Positions 9,040 to 18,552 are shown, counted from the first letter of the stretch. The stretch is DNA of 64,000 bases from Palsa-461 sp963768185 (GCA_963768185.1 CAVYGS010000004.1:806001-870000); one strand, 5' to 3'. Numbers and translations are program-made. The notes: generated by a model from the sequence alone, not told the origin.

Positions 9040-9768
9040 GTGACTCCGCCGTTGGAGGGCGGCGGCTTCGCCGCGTCCATCTTCGACATGGACGGGCTCC
9101 TCATCGACTCCGAGCCGCTGTGGCAGGTGGCCGAGGTGGAGATCCTCGGCGCCTTGGGTGTCCCCTTGGAGGTCGGACAATGCCGCCAGACCAAGGGCAT
9201 GTTCGTGAACGAGGTCACCGCCTACTGGCACGAGCGGTTCCCCTGGCCCGCACCCAGCCCCGAGGTGGTCGCGGTGCAGGTCGTCGATCGGGTGTGCGAG
9301 CTTGTCGTTGACCGAGCGGTGCTGCTGCCCGGGGTCCACGACGCGCTGGAGCTGTGCCGCCGCCACGACCTCGATCTCGCCGTTGCCTCGTCGTCGGAAT
9401 ACCGGCTGATCCACCTGGTCCTCGACCACTTCGGTCTCGCCGATCAGTTCTCGATTCTCCACTCGGCCGAGGAGGAGCCCCACGGCAAGCCGCATCCGGG
9501 CGTCTATCTCGGCGCCGCCGCGAAGCTCGGGGTCGATCCCACGCGGTGCCTCGCGTGGGAGGACGCCCCCGCCGGGGTGTTGGCGGCCAAGGCGGCGCGG
9601 ATGGTGTGCGTGGCGGTCCCCGAGGCCTCGGAGCGCACCCTCCCGGCGTTCGGGATCGCCGACGCCGTGCTCGGATCGCTGGCCGAAGCCGACGAGGACC
9701 TCTACCGTCGGTTGGTCACCGGGCGCGACGTCGCCTCGCCGGCCACGGTGACCGAGAGAGGGGAGTGA
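9040..9768 (+). CDS. HAD-superfamily sugar-phosphate phosphatase, HxpB-like
   Basis: A 242-residue HAD hydrolase with the cap of the beta-phosphoglucomutase group. Motif I FDMDGLLIDSE gives the Asp16/Asp18 pair, motif II is ASSSE near residue 110, and motif III/IV is KPHPGVYL followed by WEDAPAGV. The sequence FDMDGLLIDSEPLW and the overall length match E. coli HxpB, a hexitol/2-deoxyglucose-6-phosphate phosphatase. GTG start, 22 bases after the peroxidase. The downstream VOC gene starts two bases after the stop. Confidence 0.88.
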   Translation: MTPPLEGGGFAASIFDMDGLLIDSEPLWQVAEVEILGALGVPLEVGQCRQTKGMFVNEVTAYWHERFPWPAPSPEVVAVQVVDRVCELVVDRAVLLPGVHDALELCRRHDLDLAVASSSEYRLIHLVLDHFGLADQFSILHSAEEEPHGKPHPGVYLGAAAKLGVDPTRCLAWEDAPAGVLAAKAARMVCVAVPEASERTLPAFGIADAVLGSLAEADEDLYRRLVTGRDVASPATVTERGE

Positions 9769-9770
9769 CC

Positions 9771-10190
9771 GTGTCCGATGGACCCGTCTTCGACCAGGTC
9801 AACCTGGTGTCCGCCGATGTGGGGGCGTCGGTGGCCTTCTACCGGCTGCTGGGGCTGGACATCCCCGACACCGACCCCGACTGGGCCGAACGCCACCGGG
9901 GCGCCACCACCGAGGGGGTGGAGTTCGAGATCGACAGCGAGGAGTTCGCCCGGCAGTGGGACCCCGGCTGGCGGGGCGGCGGCGGGGTGTTCGGCTTCCG
10001 GGTGCCGACCCGCGAGGCGGTCGACGAGCGCTATGGGATTCTGACCGGGGCCGGCTACCGGTCCCAGGCCGCCCCCTACGACGCCTTCTGGGGCGCCCGC
10101 TACGCGGTCGTCGAGGACCCCGACGGGAACGCGGTGGGCATCATGAGCCCGTCCGACGCCGAGCACCGTTCGGCCCCGCCGACCGCCTGA
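9771..10190 (+). CDS. VOC-family (glyoxalase-fold) protein
   Basis: A 139-residue vicinal-oxygen-chelate protein. FDQVNLVSADVGASVAFY is the first strand-helix unit, and the ending YAVVEDPDGNAVGIMSP carries the usual second metal-side strand. The GTG at 9771 has a GAGAGGGGAG ribosome site at good spacing; a GTG at 9765 is possible. The metal-ligand His/Glu set is not clear, so this may be a binding protein (for instance a resistance protein) rather than an enzyme. It probably shares a transcript with the HAD phosphatase. Confidence 0.85.
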   Translation: MSDGPVFDQVNLVSADVGASVAFYRLLGLDIPDTDPDWAERHRGATTEGVEFEIDSEEFARQWDPGWRGGGGVFGFRVPTREAVDERYGILTGAGYRSQAAPYDAFWGARYAVVEDPDGNAVGIMSPSDAEHRSAPPTA

Positions 10191-10284
10191 TCGGCGCCGA
10201 AGGAACCCGAGTCCCGGTCGCCACCCCCTAGGCTGCACCGATCCGATCGGCCGATCGGACCCCCCAGAGCAGCCGCGAAGACCC

Positions 10285-13200
10285 GTGACAACGCCATTTC
10301 GACCGATCGCCGCCGAGGTCGACTTCGTCGCGCTCGAGGACGCGACGCTCGCCCGGTGGGCCGCCCACGACGTCTTCGAGCGCTCCGTGCGTCAGCGGGA
10401 GGGCGCGCCCCCGTGGATCTTCTACGAGGGTCCGCCGACCGCCAACGGCGCCCCGGGCCTCCACCACGTGTGGGCGCGGGCCTACAAGGACCTCTTCTGC
10501 CGGTTCCGCACCATGCGGGGCCACTACGTGGCGCGGCGCGCCGGCTGGGACACCCATGGGCTCCCGGTCGAGGTCGAGGTGGAGAAGCGCCTGGGCATCC
10601 GGGGCAAGCGCCAGATCGAAGATGAGGTCGGCATCGCCGAGTTCGTGCGGCTGTGCCGCGAGTCGGTGCTCGGCTACGTCGAGCAGTGGCGCGAGCTGAC
10701 GCTGCGCATCGGCTACTGGGTCGATCTCGACGACGCCTACTGGACGCTCGACGCGAGCTACGTCGAGTCGGTGTGGTGGCACCTCCGCAAACTCTTCGAT
10801 CAGGGCCTGCTGTACGAGGACATCAAGGTCCTCCCGTACTGCCCGCGCTGTGGGACCGGGCTCTCGAGCCACGAGCTCGGCCAGCCCGACGTCTACCGCG
10901 ACGAGGAGGACGAGACCGCCTACGTCCGTCTGCCGCTCGTCGAGGGCGATGCCGGCCGGGTCGGCGGGGCGACGTCGCTCTTGGTCTGGACGACGACCCC
11001 GTGGACGCTCGTGTCCAACAGCGGGGTCGCGGTCAATCCCGAGCTGACCTACGCCGTGGTCGACGGCACCGTGGTGGCCGAGGCACTCGTCGACGAGGCG
11101 TTGGGCGCCGGGGCGACGATCAGCGCCCGGGTGCTCGGGAGCGAGCTGGTGGGCCTCCGGTATCGCCGGCCGCTCGACATCGTGGACATCTCGGCCGTCA
11201 CCGGGGACGGCTGGCGGGTCGTGCCGGCCGACTACGTGACCACCGAGGAGGGCACCGGCCTCGTCCACCTCGCGCCGGCCTTCGGCGAGGTCGACCGACA
11301 GATCGGCCGCGACCACGGCCTGCCCACCCTCAACCCGGTCGGACCCGACGGCCGATTCACCGAGGCGGCCGGGTGGCTCGCGGGCCGAGAGGTGCGCGAG
11401 GCCAACCACGACATCAACGACGCGCTGGAGGCCGCGGGGTTGCTCGAACGCCGGCTGCCCTACGTGCACTCCTACCCGCACTGCTGGCGCTGTCGGACGC
11501 CCCTCATCTACTGGGGCAAGCCGAGCTGGTACATCGCGACCTCCACCCGCAAGGCCGACCTCCTGGCGGCCAACCAGACCATCGACTGGCACCCGGCGTA
11601 CATCCGCGACGGGCGCTTCGGCGAGTGGCTGGCCAACAACGTGGACTGGGCGCTGTCGCGGGACCGCTTCTGGGGGACACCGCTGCCGATCTGGCGCTGC
11701 GGATCGGGCCACGTCACCTGCGTCGGTTCCCTGGCCGAGCTCTCCGAGCTGGCCGGCCGGGACCTGACGGGCCTCGACCCCCACCGTCCGGGCATCGACG
11801 AGGTGGTGTTCGACTGCCCGCAGTGCGCGGGGGGAGAGGCCAAGCGGGTCGAGGCGGTCATCGACGCCTGGTTCGACTCGGGCTCGATGCCCGCGGCGAG
11901 CGTCGGCTACCCCCAGGTGCCCGGGTCCGACGAGCGCATGCGGTTCCCGGCCGACTTCATCTCCGAGGCGATCGACCAGACCCGTGGCTGGTTCTACTCC
12001 CTGCTCGCCGTCAACCTGCTCGTGTTCGGGGCGGCCCCCTACCGCCACGTGGTGTGCCTCGGCCACATCGTCGACGCGCAGGGCCGCAAGGCGTCCAAGT
12101 CGCTCGGGAACGTACTCGACCCCTGGGAGGTGCTCAACACCAGGGGCGCCGACGCGCTGCGGTGGTGGATGGTCAGCCAGGGCTCGCCGTGGACGCCGAC
12201 CCAGGCCAGCCTGCACGCGATCGACGTCACGATCCGCGAGACGCTCCTCACCCTCTGGAACACCTACAGCTTCTTCACCACCTATGCGGCCGCCAACGGC
12301 TTCGACCCGGCGAACCCGGGGATCCCCCGGCGCGCCGAGCGGCCCGAGCTCGACCGGTGGCTGCTCTCGCGGCTGACCTCCACGACCGACGAGGTGACCG
12401 ACGCCCTCGACACCTACGACCCCTACCGGGCCGCGACCTCGCTCGGGCGCCTGGTCGACGACGTCTCCAACTGGTACGTGCGGCGCAGCCGGCGCCGCTT
12501 CTGGCACACCGATCCCGACGCGCCCGAGAGCGACTCGCTCGCCGCGCAGGCGTCGCTGCACCAGACGCTGACCACCGTCTCGCTCCTGCTCGCGCCGTTC
12601 TGCCCGTTCGTGGCCGACGCGATGTGGCGAGAGCTCACCGGGGCCGGCGACGACGCGTCGGTGCACCTGGCGGACTGGCCGGTCCCTGACCGATCGCTCG
12701 TTGACCCGGGACTCGAAGCCCGCATGGCCCAGGCCCGCCGTCTCTCTTCGCTCGGGCGCGCCGCCCGGGGCGAGGCCGGGATGAAGGTGCGCCAGCCGCT
12801 CCGCCGGGCACTGGTGTTCCTGCCCTCCAACGCGCCCGAGCTCTTGGACGAGGTGGTGGCCAGCGAGCTCAACGTCGACCGCGTCGAGGTGGCGGCCGAG
12901 CTGGGCGAGCTGATCAGTTTCGAGGTCGTCCCGAACTTCCGGGCCCTGGGGCCGCGCCTCGGCCCCCGAGTCCAGGAGGCCAAGGCGGCGCTGGCCGCGC
13001 TCGACGGCACCGCGGCGGCCGCCGATCTGGAAGCCGGGCTGCCGATCCGGCTGGCGCTCGCCGACGGCGAGGTCGAGCTCGGCCCCGATGACGTGGAGCT
13101 CCGGGCGCGTGGCCAGGAGGGCTACGCCGTGTCGCGCGAGGGTGGCGAGGTCGTCGCGCTCGACCTCGCTCTGGACGACGAGCTGCGGACCCGAGGCCTT

Positions 13201-13431
13201 GTGCGCGACCTGATCCGCCAGGTCCAGGACCTGCGCAAGGAGGCCGGCCTGGAGGTGGTGGACCGCATCGTGCTCACGCTGGAGGGTGCCGACGAGCTGT
13301 CCGGTTCCTTCGACCTGATCGCCCGGGAGGTGCTGGCGGTCGAGGTCCGCTCGGGCACCGGTGAGGGTCCGGGCGCCACCGTCGAGCTCGGCGAGGCGAG
13401 CGGGCAGGCCTGGATCGCCCGGTCGCGCTGA
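10285..13431 (+). CDS. ileS: Isoleucyl-tRNA synthetase, IleRS2 type with GxHH signature
   Basis: Charges tRNA-Ile. A 1048-residue class I synthetase, uninterrupted, with editing domain, anticodon-binding region and a C-terminal extension. GWDTHGLPVEVEVEK near 92-106 is the eukaryote-like IleRS2 form. The HIGH-motif position reads GLHH (residues 58-61) instead of HxGH, and the KMSKS loop reads KASKS near 603-607. Cysteine clusters CPRC near 188 and CWRC near 399 are present. IleRS2 enzymes are known for mupirocin resistance, and the GxHH swap has been linked to very strong resistance. GTG start; it ends one base before a convergent gene. Confidence 0.96.
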   Translation: MTTPFRPIAAEVDFVALEDATLARWAAHDVFERSVRQREGAPPWIFYEGPPTANGAPGLHHVWARAYKDLFCRFRTMRGHYVARRAGWDTHGLPVEVEVEKRLGIRGKRQIEDEVGIAEFVRLCRESVLGYVEQWRELTLRIGYWVDLDDAYWTLDASYVESVWWHLRKLFDQGLLYEDIKVLPYCPRCGTGLSSHELGQPDVYRDEEDETAYVRLPLVEGDAGRVGGATSLLVWTTTPWTLVSNSGVAVNPELTYAVVDGTVVAEALVDEALGAGATISARVLGSELVGLRYRRPLDIVDISAVTGDGWRVVPADYVTTEEGTGLVHLAPAFGEVDRQIGRDHGLPTLNPVGPDGRFTEAAGWLAGREVREANHDINDALEAAGLLERRLPYVHSYPHCWRCRTPLIYWGKPSWYIATSTRKADLLAANQTIDWHPAYIRDGRFGEWLANNVDWALSRDRFWGTPLPIWRCGSGHVTCVGSLAELSELAGRDLTGLDPHRPGIDEVVFDCPQCAGGEAKRVEAVIDAWFDSGSMPAASVGYPQVPGSDERMRFPADFISEAIDQTRGWFYSLLAVNLLVFGAAPYRHVVCLGHIVDAQGRKASKSLGNVLDPWEVLNTRGADALRWWMVSQGSPWTPTQASLHAIDVTIRETLLTLWNTYSFFTTYAAANGFDPANPGIPRRAERPELDRWLLSRLTSTTDEVTDALDTYDPYRAATSLGRLVDDVSNWYVRRSRRRFWHTDPDAPESDSLAAQASLHQTLTTVSLLLAPFCPFVADAMWRELTGAGDDASVHLADWPVPDRSLVDPGLEARMAQARRLSSLGRAARGEAGMKVRQPLRRALVFLPSNAPELLDEVVASELNVDRVEVAAELGELISFEVVPNFRALGPRLGPRVQEAKAALAALDGTAAAADLEAGLPIRLALADGEVELGPDDVELRARGQEGYAVSREGGEVVALDLALDDELRTRGLVRDLIRQVQDLRKEAGLEVVDRIVLTLEGADELSGSFDLIAREVLAVEVRSGTGEGPGATVELGEASGQAWIARSR

Positions 13432-13432
13432 A

Positions 13433-15361
13433 TCAGCCGGGGAGAGCGAGCCGGGCCACCTCGACCGTGACGTCGAGGGTGTGGGCGCGGCCCCCGCCGA
13501 CCACCGACCCCCGCAGCGGGGACACGTCCTCGTAGTCGCGGCCCCACGCGGTGGTCACGTGCTCGGCGCAGACGATGAGGTCGTTGGTCGGGTCGAGGTC
13601 CAGCCAGCCCCATCCCGGGAGATAGGTGGAGGCCCACGCGTGGGAGGAGTCCGCGCCGGTGAGTTGGTCGGCGGCCGGCCGGAAGGTCTCGACGTAGCCG
13701 CTGACATAGCGCGCCGCCAGCCCGACCGAGCGCAGGCAGCCGATGGCAACGTGCGCGAAGTCCTGGCAGACCCCGCGGCGCGCCCGGAACACCTCGAGCA
13801 CCGGGGTCGTCACCGAGGTGAACCCGGGTTCGTACGCGAAGTCGGCGTGGATGCGGCTGCACAGCTCGCCGACCGCCTCGACGACCGGCCGGCGCGGCGC
13901 GAAGGACTCCTCGGCGTAAGCCGCCATCTCCGGGTTGGTCGGGACGAGGCGCGAGGGTGCCCGGAACGCGCGAGCGGTCCGGGTGTCCAGGCGCCGGTCG
14001 CGTTCGATCGTGAGGCACACCGACTCCCACGGTGGGCCGATCGGCGGCTCGGACGCCTCCAGCAGCTCCACCTCGCTCGCCGAGGTGACGACCATCTCGT
14101 CGAACGGGCCGCGGACCACGAACGTCGTCACGTGGTTGCCGAGCGTGTCGACAAGGTCGGTCCGGCTGGCCGGCGTGGGCTCCACCGAGATGGCGTTGGA
14201 CACCACACGCTGGCGCACGGTGTGACGGGGCCACAGGCGGGCCTCGCTCAACGACTCCTCGGCCGGCTCGTCGTAGCGGTACATGGTCTGGTGGACCACC
14301 CGGTAACGGCGGAACGGCCGCAGGGTCTCGACGAGTGGGCGCACCGGACGGGGGGCGGTCACCGGCTCGGCCGTCTCGACGAACAGGCTGGCCTCGATCG
14401 CCAGGTGGACCTCGGCGATCAGGGAACCGAGCCGGCCGAGATGGTCGCGCAGCTCCCGGGGGGTGCATCCGACGACGGTGCTGCCCGCAGCCACCACGGA
14501 AGCCTCGATGCAGGCCGCCACGGCGTCCTCGTTGTTCGGCAGCTCCTTCAGCTGCTCGCGCACTTGGGCGAGGCAGGAGGCGACCGTGCGGGGGATCGTC
14601 TCGTCGCGCAACATGAACTCCACGATCGAACCAGCCCCCGGACGCGCCGGCATGGCCCGCTGGAACTGCTCGTGCGCGGCGAGCGACTTCAAGAGCGACA
14701 TCGCGCGGACGTGGTCGTAGGGATCGGCGTTCGACGAGGTGTCGGCCAGCGCGCTCTCGGCGCGGACCGCTAGGAAGCGACAGGTCAGGAGGGCCCGCTC
14801 GAGGTGCTGGCCGACCCGGGTCATCGCCATGGCAGTGTCCCGCCGCATGGTGCTCCACAGCGCGCCGTTGACCCGCTCGCAGTCGCTGATGGTGCGTCGC
14901 AGCCAGCGGACCCGTCCGTCACGGCGCCACACCGACTGGCGGTGCTCGCGCATGCTCAGCCACAGCCCATTGGTGAGCTCCCACGCCTCGCGGGGGACGA
15001 CCGTTCGGCAGGCCCTGAGCGACTCCCGCACGGCGGCGACGCAGGCGAGGACGCTCGAGGGGTTGCCCGGGGCCGACAGCAGGAACTCGACGACCTCGCC
15101 CTCGGGCGCCTCCCGCAGCGACCTGGCGCGGCCGGTGGCGAAGAGCGCGGGGTGAGACGCGACGAAGTCCTCCTCGAGGCCGGCCACCTCGAGGAGGGGC
15201 AGCCAGCCGACGTCCTCGCCCACCGGGAGGTCGACGTGGGTGTTGCCGTGGACGAGGACGATGCGGGCCAGGTCCTCGGCGCGTTCGAGGTTGCGGCCGG
15301 CCCAGTACAGCGACTCGGCGGTCCGGCGGAGCAGGGCGTGGGTCATCGGTGGGGCGTCCAT
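13433..15361 (-). CDS. Alpha-E domain fused to transglutaminase-like domain
   Basis: About 642 residues in one uninterrupted frame. Residues 6-310 are an alpha-E (DUF403/COG2307) helical domain, starting RRTAESLYWAGRNLERAED. Then a Pro-rich linker of about 30 residues, then a bacterial transglutaminase N-domain (YRVVHQTMYRYDEP) and a catalytic transglutaminase domain with Cys in RRGVCQDFAH (about 532), His in SSHAWA (about 574) and Asp in LDLDP (about 590). The two parts are usually separate genes beside a circularly permuted ATP-grasp gene, as here. Proposed role: peptide ligation/cleavage chemistry, not proven. The ATG at 15346 is an alternative start. Confidence 0.88.
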   Translation of the reverse strand: MDAPPMTHALLRRTAESLYWAGRNLERAEDLARIVLVHGNTHVDLPVGEDVGWLPLLEVAGLEEDFVASHPALFATGRARSLREAPEGEVVEFLLSAPGNPSSVLACVAAVRESLRACRTVVPREAWELTNGLWLSMREHRQSVWRRDGRVRWLRRTISDCERVNGALWSTMRRDTAMAMTRVGQHLERALLTCRFLAVRAESALADTSSNADPYDHVRAMSLLKSLAAHEQFQRAMPARPGAGSIVEFMLRDETIPRTVASCLAQVREQLKELPNNEDAVAACIEASVVAAGSTVVGCTPRELRDHLGRLGSLIAEVHLAIEASLFVETAEPVTAPRPVRPLVETLRPFRRYRVVHQTMYRYDEPAEESLSEARLWPRHTVRQRVVSNAISVEPTPASRTDLVDTLGNHVTTFVVRGPFDEMVVTSASEVELLEASEPPIGPPWESVCLTIERDRRLDTRTARAFRAPSRLVPTNPEMAAYAEESFAPRRPVVEAVGELCSRIHADFAYEPGFTSVTTPVLEVFRARRGVCQDFAHVAIGCLRSVGLAARYVSGYVETFRPAADQLTGADSSHAWASTYLPGWGWLDLDPTNDLIVCAEHVTTAWGRDYEDVSPLRGSVVGGGRAHTLDVTVEVARLALPG

Positions 15362-15369
15362 TCGGTCGG

Positions 15370-16911
15370 CTACTGCGCCATCTCCATCCGGGGGCCCGGC
15401 GGGGCGGACCGTCGTTCGTCGGGCTCGGCCACCGCCACGACGCGGTCGCGCAGCTCGAACGTCTCGATGGCCCCGTCGACCACCCAGGTGTCCTTGCTCC
15501 CCCCGCCTTGGGAGGAGTTCACGATCAAGGAGCCGGCGGGCCTCGCCACCCGAGTCAGCCCACCCGGGGTCACGTACGCGCCGTGCGGTCCGAGCAGGGT
15601 GAAGGGACGGAGGTCGACGTGGCGGGGCGCGATCCCACCGTCGACGAGCGTGGGCATCGTCGAGAGGCGGAGCATCGGTTGGGCGATCCATCCGGCGGGG
15701 TCCTGCTCGATCCGGCGTGCGACGTGGACGAACGCGTCGGGGCCGGCCGTGGGCCCGATCACGATCCCGTAGCCACCCGACTCGTTGGCCGGCTTGACGA
15801 CCAGCGAGGGGAGATTGGCGAGGACGTGCTGGCGCGCTCGGTCGTCGGCGCACCGCCAGGTCGGCACGCTCGGGAGGATCGGCTCCTCGGCCAGGTAGAA
15901 GCGGATCATGTCGGGGACAAGGGGATAGACGCTCTTGTCGTCGGCGATCCCCGTCCCGGGCGCGTTGACGATCGCCACGTTCCCGGCCTGCCAGGCGCGC
16001 ATGAGGCCGGGAGTGCCGATCAGCGAGTCCCGGCGAAAGACCTCGGGGTCCAAGAACAGGTCGTCCATGCGCCGGTAGATGACGTCGACCCGTTCGAGCC
16101 CCTCGATCGTCTTCAGGTGGACGATGTCGTCGTCGAGGACGATGAGGTCCCGACCCTCGACGAGGTCGACCCCCATCTGCTGGGCCAAGAACGCGTGTTC
16201 GAAGTAGGCCGCGTTGTGGACCCCGGGCGTCAGCACCACGATCCGCGGGTTGTCGTTCCCGGCCGGCGCGCTGGACGCGAGCAGCTCGGCGAGGCGCCCG
16301 ATGTACTGGTCGATCGGTTGCACGCTGTAGGAGCGGAACAGCTCGGGGAACACGTACTTTGCCACCAGCCGGTTCTCGAGTACGTAGGAGACGCCCGAGG
16401 GGACCCGCAGGTTGTCCTCCAAGATGAACAGATCGCCCTGCTCGTCGCGGACGAGGTCGCTCCCGCAAATGTGGGCCCAGACGCCGCCGGTGACGTTGGC
16501 CCCCACGCACTCGGGACGGAAGTTCATCGAACCCGAGACCGCTTCGTGGGGCACCACGCCCGCCCGCACGATGTCCTGATCGTGGTAGGCGTCGTCGATG
16601 AAGCGGTTGAGTGCCCGCAGGCGCTGCACCAATCCGGCCTCGACGCTGGCCCACTCGGTGGCGTCGACGATGCGAGGGACGACATCGAAGGGCCACGGGC
16701 GGTCGACCGAGGCGTCGTCCTCGAAGGTCCGGAAGGTCAGGCCGAGCGAGCGAACCTCGTCGTCGGCCTCCCGCTGGCGCTCCTGCAGCCCCTCCAGGCC
16801 GAGCCGCGTCAGGTGGTCCCAGAGCGACGCCGCGATGGGACGCGGCCGGCCCTCAGGGTCGACCAGTTCGTCGTAGTCGCTCGACGGGAGATAGGCATCG
16901 CCCCCCTCCAC
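15370..16911 (-). CDS. Circularly permuted ATP-grasp protein (DUF404/DUF407)
   Basis: A 513-residue amidoligase-like protein. SGSMNFRPECVG, FILEDNLRVPSGVS, VVKPANESGGYG and NSSQGGGSKDTW are the conserved blocks of the circularly permuted ATP-grasp family, including the putative ATP- and metal-binding residues. Such proteins are predicted to form amide bonds, perhaps building a peptide handled by the alpha-E/transglutaminase partner that follows 8 bases downstream. The GTG start at 16911 leads into YLPSSDYDELVD; the ribosome site is poor, so the start is uncertain. Upstream are a 128-base divergent gap and a small membrane-protein gene. Confidence 0.88.
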   Translation of the reverse strand: MEGGDAYLPSSDYDELVDPEGRPRPIAASLWDHLTRLGLEGLQERQREADDEVRSLGLTFRTFEDDASVDRPWPFDVVPRIVDATEWASVEAGLVQRLRALNRFIDDAYHDQDIVRAGVVPHEAVSGSMNFRPECVGANVTGGVWAHICGSDLVRDEQGDLFILEDNLRVPSGVSYVLENRLVAKYVFPELFRSYSVQPIDQYIGRLAELLASSAPAGNDNPRIVVLTPGVHNAAYFEHAFLAQQMGVDLVEGRDLIVLDDDIVHLKTIEGLERVDVIYRRMDDLFLDPEVFRRDSLIGTPGLMRAWQAGNVAIVNAPGTGIADDKSVYPLVPDMIRFYLAEEPILPSVPTWRCADDRARQHVLANLPSLVVKPANESGGYGIVIGPTAGPDAFVHVARRIEQDPAGWIAQPMLRLSTMPTLVDGGIAPRHVDLRPFTLLGPHGAYVTPGGLTRVARPAGSLIVNSSQGGGSKDTWVVDGAIETFELRDRVVAVAEPDERRSAPPGPRMEMAQ

Positions 16912-17039
16912 GCTCCTCGGTATACCGGTGGCGCGGGTCCGGAGCGTTGCCGCAACGTTTCCGCCCGGTGAATCATCGGGACCCCGGGTTCGACCCAGCC
17001 CGGGCCGGCGCAGCAGGGGGACCGGGTAAGGTCGAAGCG

Positions 17040-17156
17040 ATGGCGGAGCGGACGCGCAAGGTCGTGAAGCCGCTGGCCGCAGTGGCCGGGGTGCTGGCCA
17101 CGATGGCCGGCATCTGGTGGTTCGCCCTGAAGCCTCGTCGCAAGCCGAAGGACTGA
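17040..17156 (+). CDS. Predicted single-span small membrane protein (38 residues)
   Basis: Begins ATG after an AAGG-type ribosome site and encodes a basic N-terminus (MAERTRKVVK), one hydrophobic segment at about residues 11-28, and a strongly basic tail (KPRRKPKD). It occupies the space between the divergent ATP-grasp gene and the aldehyde dehydrogenase, 24 bases before the latter. No homology recognised. The shape (positive-inside tails with one span) supports a real small protein, but its length makes chance possible. Confidence 0.55.
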   Translation: MAERTRKVVKPLAAVAGVLATMAGIWWFALKPRRKPKD

Positions 17157-17180
17157 GCCCACCAGGGGCGAGGCAGACCG

Positions 17181-18542
17181 ATGGCCTTTGCAACCGTGAA
17201 CCCGACGACCGGCAAGGTCGAGGCGTCCTTCGACGAGCACACCGCCGAGGAGATCGAGGTCAAACTCGAAGCGGCGGCCCACACCTTCGAGACCTACCGG
17301 CACACCTCCTTCGCCGAGCGCGCCGCGTGGATGCGCGCCGCGGCGGACCTCTACGACGCCGAACAGCCGGAGATCGCGCGGATCTTGACGACGGAGATGG
17401 GCAAGACATACGCCTCGGCCAAGGCCGAGGTGGCCAAGTGCGCCATGTGCATGCGCTTCTACGCCGATCGCGCCGAGGGTTTCCTCGCCGAGGAGAAGGT
17501 GGACTCCTCGGTCAGTGCGTACATCCGCTACGAGCCGCTCGGACCGGTGCTCGCAGTGATGCCTTGGAACTTCCCGCTCTGGCAGGTCATCCGGTTCGCC
17601 GCGCCCGCGCTGATGGCCGGCAACGTGGGGCTGCTGAAGCACACGTCGAACGTGCCGCAGTCGGCGATCCTGATCGAGGACGTGTTCCGCAGAGCGGGCT
17701 TTCCCGACGGGGCCTTCAGCACCCTGCTGGTCTCGGCCGGCGAGGTGGCGGGCATCATCGCCGACGACCGCATCGTTGCGGTGACCCTGACGGGAAGCGA
17801 GGGAGCAGGACGCAGCGTGGCCGCCGCGGCGGGGAAGGCGCTCAAGAAGTGCGTGCTCGAGCTCGGCGGGTCCGACCCGTTCCTCGTGCTGCCCACGGCC
17901 GATCTCGACCGCGCCGTCAGCGTGGCGGTGACCGCGCGCGTCCAGAACAACGGCCAGTCCTGCATCGCCGCCAAGCGGTTCGTCGTGGTCGATGCGGTCG
18001 CGGACCGGTTCATCCCTCGGTTCGTCGATGGCATGGCCAACCTGCGGGTCGGCGATCCGATGGATCCACAGACCGAGGTCGGACCGCTCGTGTCCGAGTC
18101 CCAGCGATCGGAGATCGCGGCGCAGGTCGACGACGCCCGCGCCAAGGGCGCCCGAGTCGAGTGTGGCGGCGAGGTCATCGAGGGCGACGGCTGGTTCTAT
18201 CGGCCCACCGTCCTCAGCGGAGTCACCCCGGAGATGCGCGTCTACGAGGAGGAGGTCTTCGGTCCGGTCGCCATCATCGAGCGGGCCACCGACATCGACG
18301 AGGCGATCGCGCTCGCCAACCGCACGACCTTCGGACTCGGCTCCAGTGTGTGGGCCACCGACCCGGACGAGCAGCGTCGGTGCATCGAGGGGATCGAGGC
18401 CGGGATGGTGTTCGTCAACGCCATGGTCTCCTCGACCGTCGAGCTGCCCTTCGGCGGGATCAAGCGCTCGGGGTACGGGCGCGAACTCTCACACCTCGGC
18501 ATTAGGGAGTTCTGCAACGCGAAGGCCGTCTGGATCGCCTGA
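17181..18542 (+). CDS. gabD: NAD(P)-dependent succinate-semialdehyde dehydrogenase-type aldehyde dehydrogenase
   Basis: A 453-residue ALDH, intact. PWNFPLWQVIRFAAPALMAG is the cofactor-binding helix, LTGSEGAGRSV the Rossmann loop, ELGGSDPF holds the general-base Glu, and NNGQSCIAAKRF the catalytic Cys. These variants are those of the bacterial SSADH (GabD/YneI) group, shorter at the N-terminus than generic ALDHs. It would oxidise succinate semialdehyde to succinate, feeding the TCA cycle. No GABA transaminase lies nearby, so the substrate assignment is by family. Downstream cysteine desulfurase starts 10 bases after the stop. Confidence 0.88.
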   Translation: MAFATVNPTTGKVEASFDEHTAEEIEVKLEAAAHTFETYRHTSFAERAAWMRAAADLYDAEQPEIARILTTEMGKTYASAKAEVAKCAMCMRFYADRAEGFLAEEKVDSSVSAYIRYEPLGPVLAVMPWNFPLWQVIRFAAPALMAGNVGLLKHTSNVPQSAILIEDVFRRAGFPDGAFSTLLVSAGEVAGIIADDRIVAVTLTGSEGAGRSVAAAAGKALKKCVLELGGSDPFLVLPTADLDRAVSVAVTARVQNNGQSCIAAKRFVVVDAVADRFIPRFVDGMANLRVGDPMDPQTEVGPLVSESQRSEIAAQVDDARAKGARVECGGEVIEGDGWFYRPTVLSGVTPEMRVYEEEVFGPVAIIERATDIDEAIALANRTTFGLGSSVWATDPDEQRRCIEGIEAGMVFVNAMVSSTVELPFGGIKRSGYGRELSHLGIREFCNAKAVWIA

Positions 18543-18552
18543 CAGCGCGCCG

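Noticed and set aside
10228..12666. Long minus-strand open frame of about 810 codons opposite ileS
   Set aside because: Its sequence is Arg/Gly/Val/Asp-rich low-complexity, typical of the antisense of high-GC genes, and ileS on the plus strand is fully conserved.
13433..15361. Alpha-E/transglutaminase fusion as a frame-error artefact
   Set aside because: The linker and both domains are in one frame without a break, and no lost stop codon is apparent at the junction.
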